From NCBI GenBank assembly GCA_038125725.1, contig JAYPEK010000052.1, positions 1 through 26,358 of the forward strand: a DNA stretch of 26,358 nucleotides, in the 5' to 3' direction. The DNA is from TMED8 sp038125725. Lineage in GTDB: Bacteria > Pseudomonadota > Alphaproteobacteria > Rhodospirillales > Casp-alpha2. A model generated the notes under the pieces. That model was not told where the DNA came from, did not search any database, and saw nothing but the letters and a program-made list of their open reading frames with translations. Below, one piece after another: positions 24,846 to 26,358 of the stretch (the first letter of the stretch is position 1; each line of letters opens with the position of its first letter). Position numbers and translations under genes: made by a program.

Positions 24846-24873
24846 TTGACAGGGAGAATTATTCTGGCATATT
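24846..24873 (+). promoter_or_regulatory. Sigma-70 promoter of rplM-rpsI
   Basis: A perfect -35 box TTGACA (24846-24851) is followed after 16 nt by CATATT (24868-24873), four of six matches to the -10 consensus. The surroundings are AT-rich. The predicted transcription start is about 24880, giving a leader of about 45 nt. Confidence 0.65.
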
Positions 24874-24881
24874 CCGGCGAC

Positions 24882-24906
24882 TTCGGCGCCAGGGCGCCTA
24901 ACCGAA
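24882..24906 (+). promoter_or_regulatory. Hairpin in the rplM mRNA leader
   Basis: TTCGG (24882-24886) pairs with CCGAA (24902-24906), and the GC-rich interior (CGCC with GGCG) can extend the stem. The hairpin would sit at the very 5' end of the rplM message, ahead of a weak ribosome site. L13 is known to repress its own mRNA in E. coli, so an autoregulatory structure is plausible but unproven here. Confidence 0.4.
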
Positions 24907-24924
24907 CAGAATGCAGAGATCGTC

Positions 24925-25389
24925 ATGAAAACTTATTCCGCCAAGCCCGCGGACGTGGAGCGCAAGTGGTACGTGATCGACGCCGAGGACATGGTCCTCG
25001 GTCGCCTGGCTTCCGTCATCGCCATGCGCCTTCGCGGCAAGCACAAGCCCATGTTCACGCCGCACATCGATTGCGGTGACAACATCATCGTCATCAACGC
25101 CGAGAAGGTCCGCCTGACCGGCAACAAGCGCAACGCCACGCAGTACTACTGGCACACCGGTTATCCGGGCGGCATCAAGAGCCGCACCGCCGCAGCGCTG
25201 CTCGATGGCGCCCATCCGGAACGCGTCGTCACCAAGGCGGTGGAACGGATGATCAGCCGCAACCCGCTGGGCCGCCAGCAGATGCGCAAGCTGCACGTCT
25301 ACGCCGGGCCCGAGCATCCGCACGAAGCCCAGCAGCCGGAGACGCTCGACGTCGCCGCCATGAATTCGAAGAACAAGAGGAGCGCCTAA
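24925..25389 (+). CDS. rplM: 50S ribosomal protein L13
   Basis: This 154-residue large-subunit protein, an early assembly protein binding 23S rRNA, matches the family over its whole length. Landmarks are WYVIDAEDMVLGRLAS (15-30), the GKHKPMFTPHIDCGD segment, the GNKRNATQYYWHTGYPGG loop, and NPLGRQQMRKLHVYAG near the end. The ATG at 24925 has only a weak purine site (AGAG), unlike most genes nearby, which fits translational control through the leader. rpsI follows after 2 nt. Confidence 0.98.
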   Translation: MKTYSAKPADVERKWYVIDAEDMVLGRLASVIAMRLRGKHKPMFTPHIDCGDNIIVINAEKVRLTGNKRNATQYYWHTGYPGGIKSRTAAALLDGAHPERVVTKAVERMISRNPLGRQQMRKLHVYAGPEHPHEAQQPETLDVAAMNSKNKRSA

Positions 25390-25391
25390 CG

Positions 25392-25946
25392 ATGGCTGAG
25401 GAAAACGTCACCCTCGAGAACCTCAAGGAGGCCATGGAAGGCAAGGCCGCCGAAGCCGTTCAGGCCGACGCCGGCGCCGCCGACGAGGCCCCCGCCGCCG
25501 AGGCCGAAGCCCCCGTGCAGGCCGAAAGCGGCACGCCGACCGAGCCCGTCATCGACGAGCACGGCCGTTCCTACGCCACCGGCAAGCGCAAGGACGCCGT
25601 CGCGCGCGTTTGGATCAAGCCGGGCCTCGGCAAGATCACCGTCAACGGCCGCGAGGTCGAGCGCTACTTCGCCCGTCCGGTTCTGCAGATGCTCCTGCAG
25701 CAGCCCTTCGACGTCGCCGACCGCTCCGGCCAGTACGACGTCATGGCCACCGTCACCGGCGGCGGCTTGTCCGGCCAGGCCGGCGCCGTGCGCCACGGCA
25801 TCTCCAAGGCCCTGACCCTCTACGAGCCGGCACTGCGCCCGGTGTTGAAGAAAGAGGGCTTCCTGACCCGCGACTCGCGTGTCGTCGAACGTAAGAAGTA
25901 CGGCCGCCGCAAGGCCCGCCGCAGCTTCCAGTTCTCGAAGCGATAA
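25392..25946 (+). CDS. rpsI: 30S ribosomal protein S9 with acidic N-terminal extension
   Basis: Residues from about 60 to 184 form a complete S9: YATGKRKDAVARVWIKPG, the GGGLSGQAGAVRHGISKAL loop, and the basic C-terminal tail KKYGRRKARRSFQFSKR that reaches the tRNA in the P site. The first 55 residues are an Ala/Glu-rich acidic extension (KAAEAVQADAGAADEAPAAE) beyond the roughly 130 residues of E. coli S9; such extensions occur in some alphaproteobacteria. The ATG lies 2 nt after the rplM stop, with the ribosome site (AAGAGGAG) inside the end of rplM. A strong terminator follows. Confidence 0.97.
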   Translation: MAEENVTLENLKEAMEGKAAEAVQADAGAADEAPAAEAEAPVQAESGTPTEPVIDEHGRSYATGKRKDAVARVWIKPGLGKITVNGREVERYFARPVLQMLLQQPFDVADRSGQYDVMATVTGGGLSGQAGAVRHGISKALTLYEPALRPVLKKEGFLTRDSRVVERKKYGRRKARRSFQFSKR

Positions 25947-25975
25947 GATGTAATCTACAAAAAACAATAAAATCA

Positions 25976-26004
25976 AAGGCCTCACTACGGTGGGGCCTTT
26001 TTTT
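25976..26004 (+). terminator. Rho-independent terminator after rpsI
   Basis: AAGGCCTCAC (25976-25985) pairs with GTGGGGCCTT (25990-25999) over ten base pairs, including one U-G, with a TACG loop. Continuous T residues run from 25998 to 26004. Confidence 0.95.
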
Positions 26005-26189
26005 ATGGAAGCACGTAGAGGCACTTAGGGTTTAAAAATTTGCTTGTAATAATTCTAACCTTGACCGACAGTACGTGGACGGCACTCTTATGCCGAAGTC
26101 GGTTGCAGTAAGCAGAGATGATACAGACGGAACAGCTTTATGGGCATTGATCCTGAAAACGGCAAAAACTGAGGAGATGATCGCCTAAA
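26005..26189. other. AT-rich intergenic stretch with a possible short open frame
   Basis: Base composition drops clearly from the preceding genes. One frame is open from 26036 to a TAA at 26186-26188; it could start at ATG 26090 and encode 32 residues (MPKSVAVSRDDTDG..., ending AKTEEMIA), with its stop 1 nt before the next gene's ATG. A GAGGAG ribosome site lies at 26171-26176. A weak TTGACC at 26061 is the only promoter-like box. I cannot tell whether the short frame is translated. Confidence 0.4.
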
Positions 26190-26358
26190 ATGTCTATCAT
26201 CAAGAAGCTCGCATCAGTCACCGCGCTTTCGTTAGCCGTGGCTGCTTGTCAAACAACGGGATCAACTAAACTGCCAAACGGTAAGGTAGTTCAAACCAAT
26301 TATGGATATCCTGACATCACATACACACAAAAGAACACAGATCGTATCTATAGTGTTA
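26190..26358 (+). CDS. Small lipoprotein (3' end beyond the window)
   Basis: The frame is open from ATG 26190 to the window end. It starts MSIIKKLASVTALSLAVAAC, a lipoprotein signal peptide with lipidated Cys20 after AVAA. The mature part begins QTTGSTKLPNGKVVQTNYG and continues with a Tyr/Thr-rich stretch. Codon use is AT-richer than anywhere else in the window (AAA, ACA and TAT codons), consistent with acquisition from another genome. The GAGGAG site is 13 nt upstream, a long spacing. The family is not recognised. Confidence 0.7.
   Translation, partial: MSIIKKLASVTALSLAVAACQTTGSTKLPNGKVVQTNYGYPDITYTQKNTDRIYSV

Overview
The window is GC-rich and gene-dense, with tightly packed and often overlapping genes. 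It looks like a chromosomal segment from an alphaproteobacterium. Rhodospirillales-type relatives are my best guess, from the style of the S9 protein with its acidic N-terminal extension, the DHH exopolyphosphatase-like protein and the lone hutF. That placement rests on family recognition, not on a search. A 100-base run of N (11763-11862) marks an assembly gap, so this is a draft assembly.

Layout. 1-2535 is the end of a peptide/opine-type ABC importer: a 5'-truncated DppC-like permease and a fused double-ATPase DppDF protein. 2528-4113 on the minus strand carries a small lipoprotein gene followed by a threonine synthase. 4310-9518 is a complete branched-chain amino acid (Liv/HAAT) importer in the order livG-livF-livH-livM-binding protein, joined by ATGA overlaps and closed by a strong terminator at 9549-9583. 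9598-11176 holds a small minus-strand DUF3144-like gene and a plus-strand DHH phosphoesterase, with about 330 nt of non-coding DNA between their starts. 11197-13663 is a long, highly repetitive multidomain protein interrupted by the assembly gap. It is followed by a small membrane/coiled-coil protein and by formimidoylglutamate deiminase (hutF). 15569-17567 carries a small exported protein, an MFS transporter and a VOC-family protein. 17558-21359 is a four-gene minus-strand operon: an enoyl-CoA hydratase-like protein, a CoA-binding protein, O-acetylhomoserine sulfhydrylase and a voltage-sensor-type K+ channel with a cyclic-nucleotide-binding domain. 21551-24776 holds an exported 623-residue protein of unknown family, a DUF2806-like protein and a PaaI-type thioesterase. 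24925-25946 is rplM-rpsI with its own promoter, a leader hairpin and a terminator. After that terminator the DNA becomes clearly AT-richer and a new lipoprotein gene begins, cut by the window end.

Most of the window is ordinary transport and amino-acid metabolism. The points most worth a second look are: a near-identical palindrome, CGRCATTTGYCGA, in front of both livG and the liv binding-protein gene; the repeat-rich protein at 11197-13663, with its four-fold RRAAVTLQ motif and a gap whose flanks join perfectly in frame; the unrecognised exported protein at 21551-23422; and the abrupt composition change after rpsI. I did not find a convincing new defence or mobile system.
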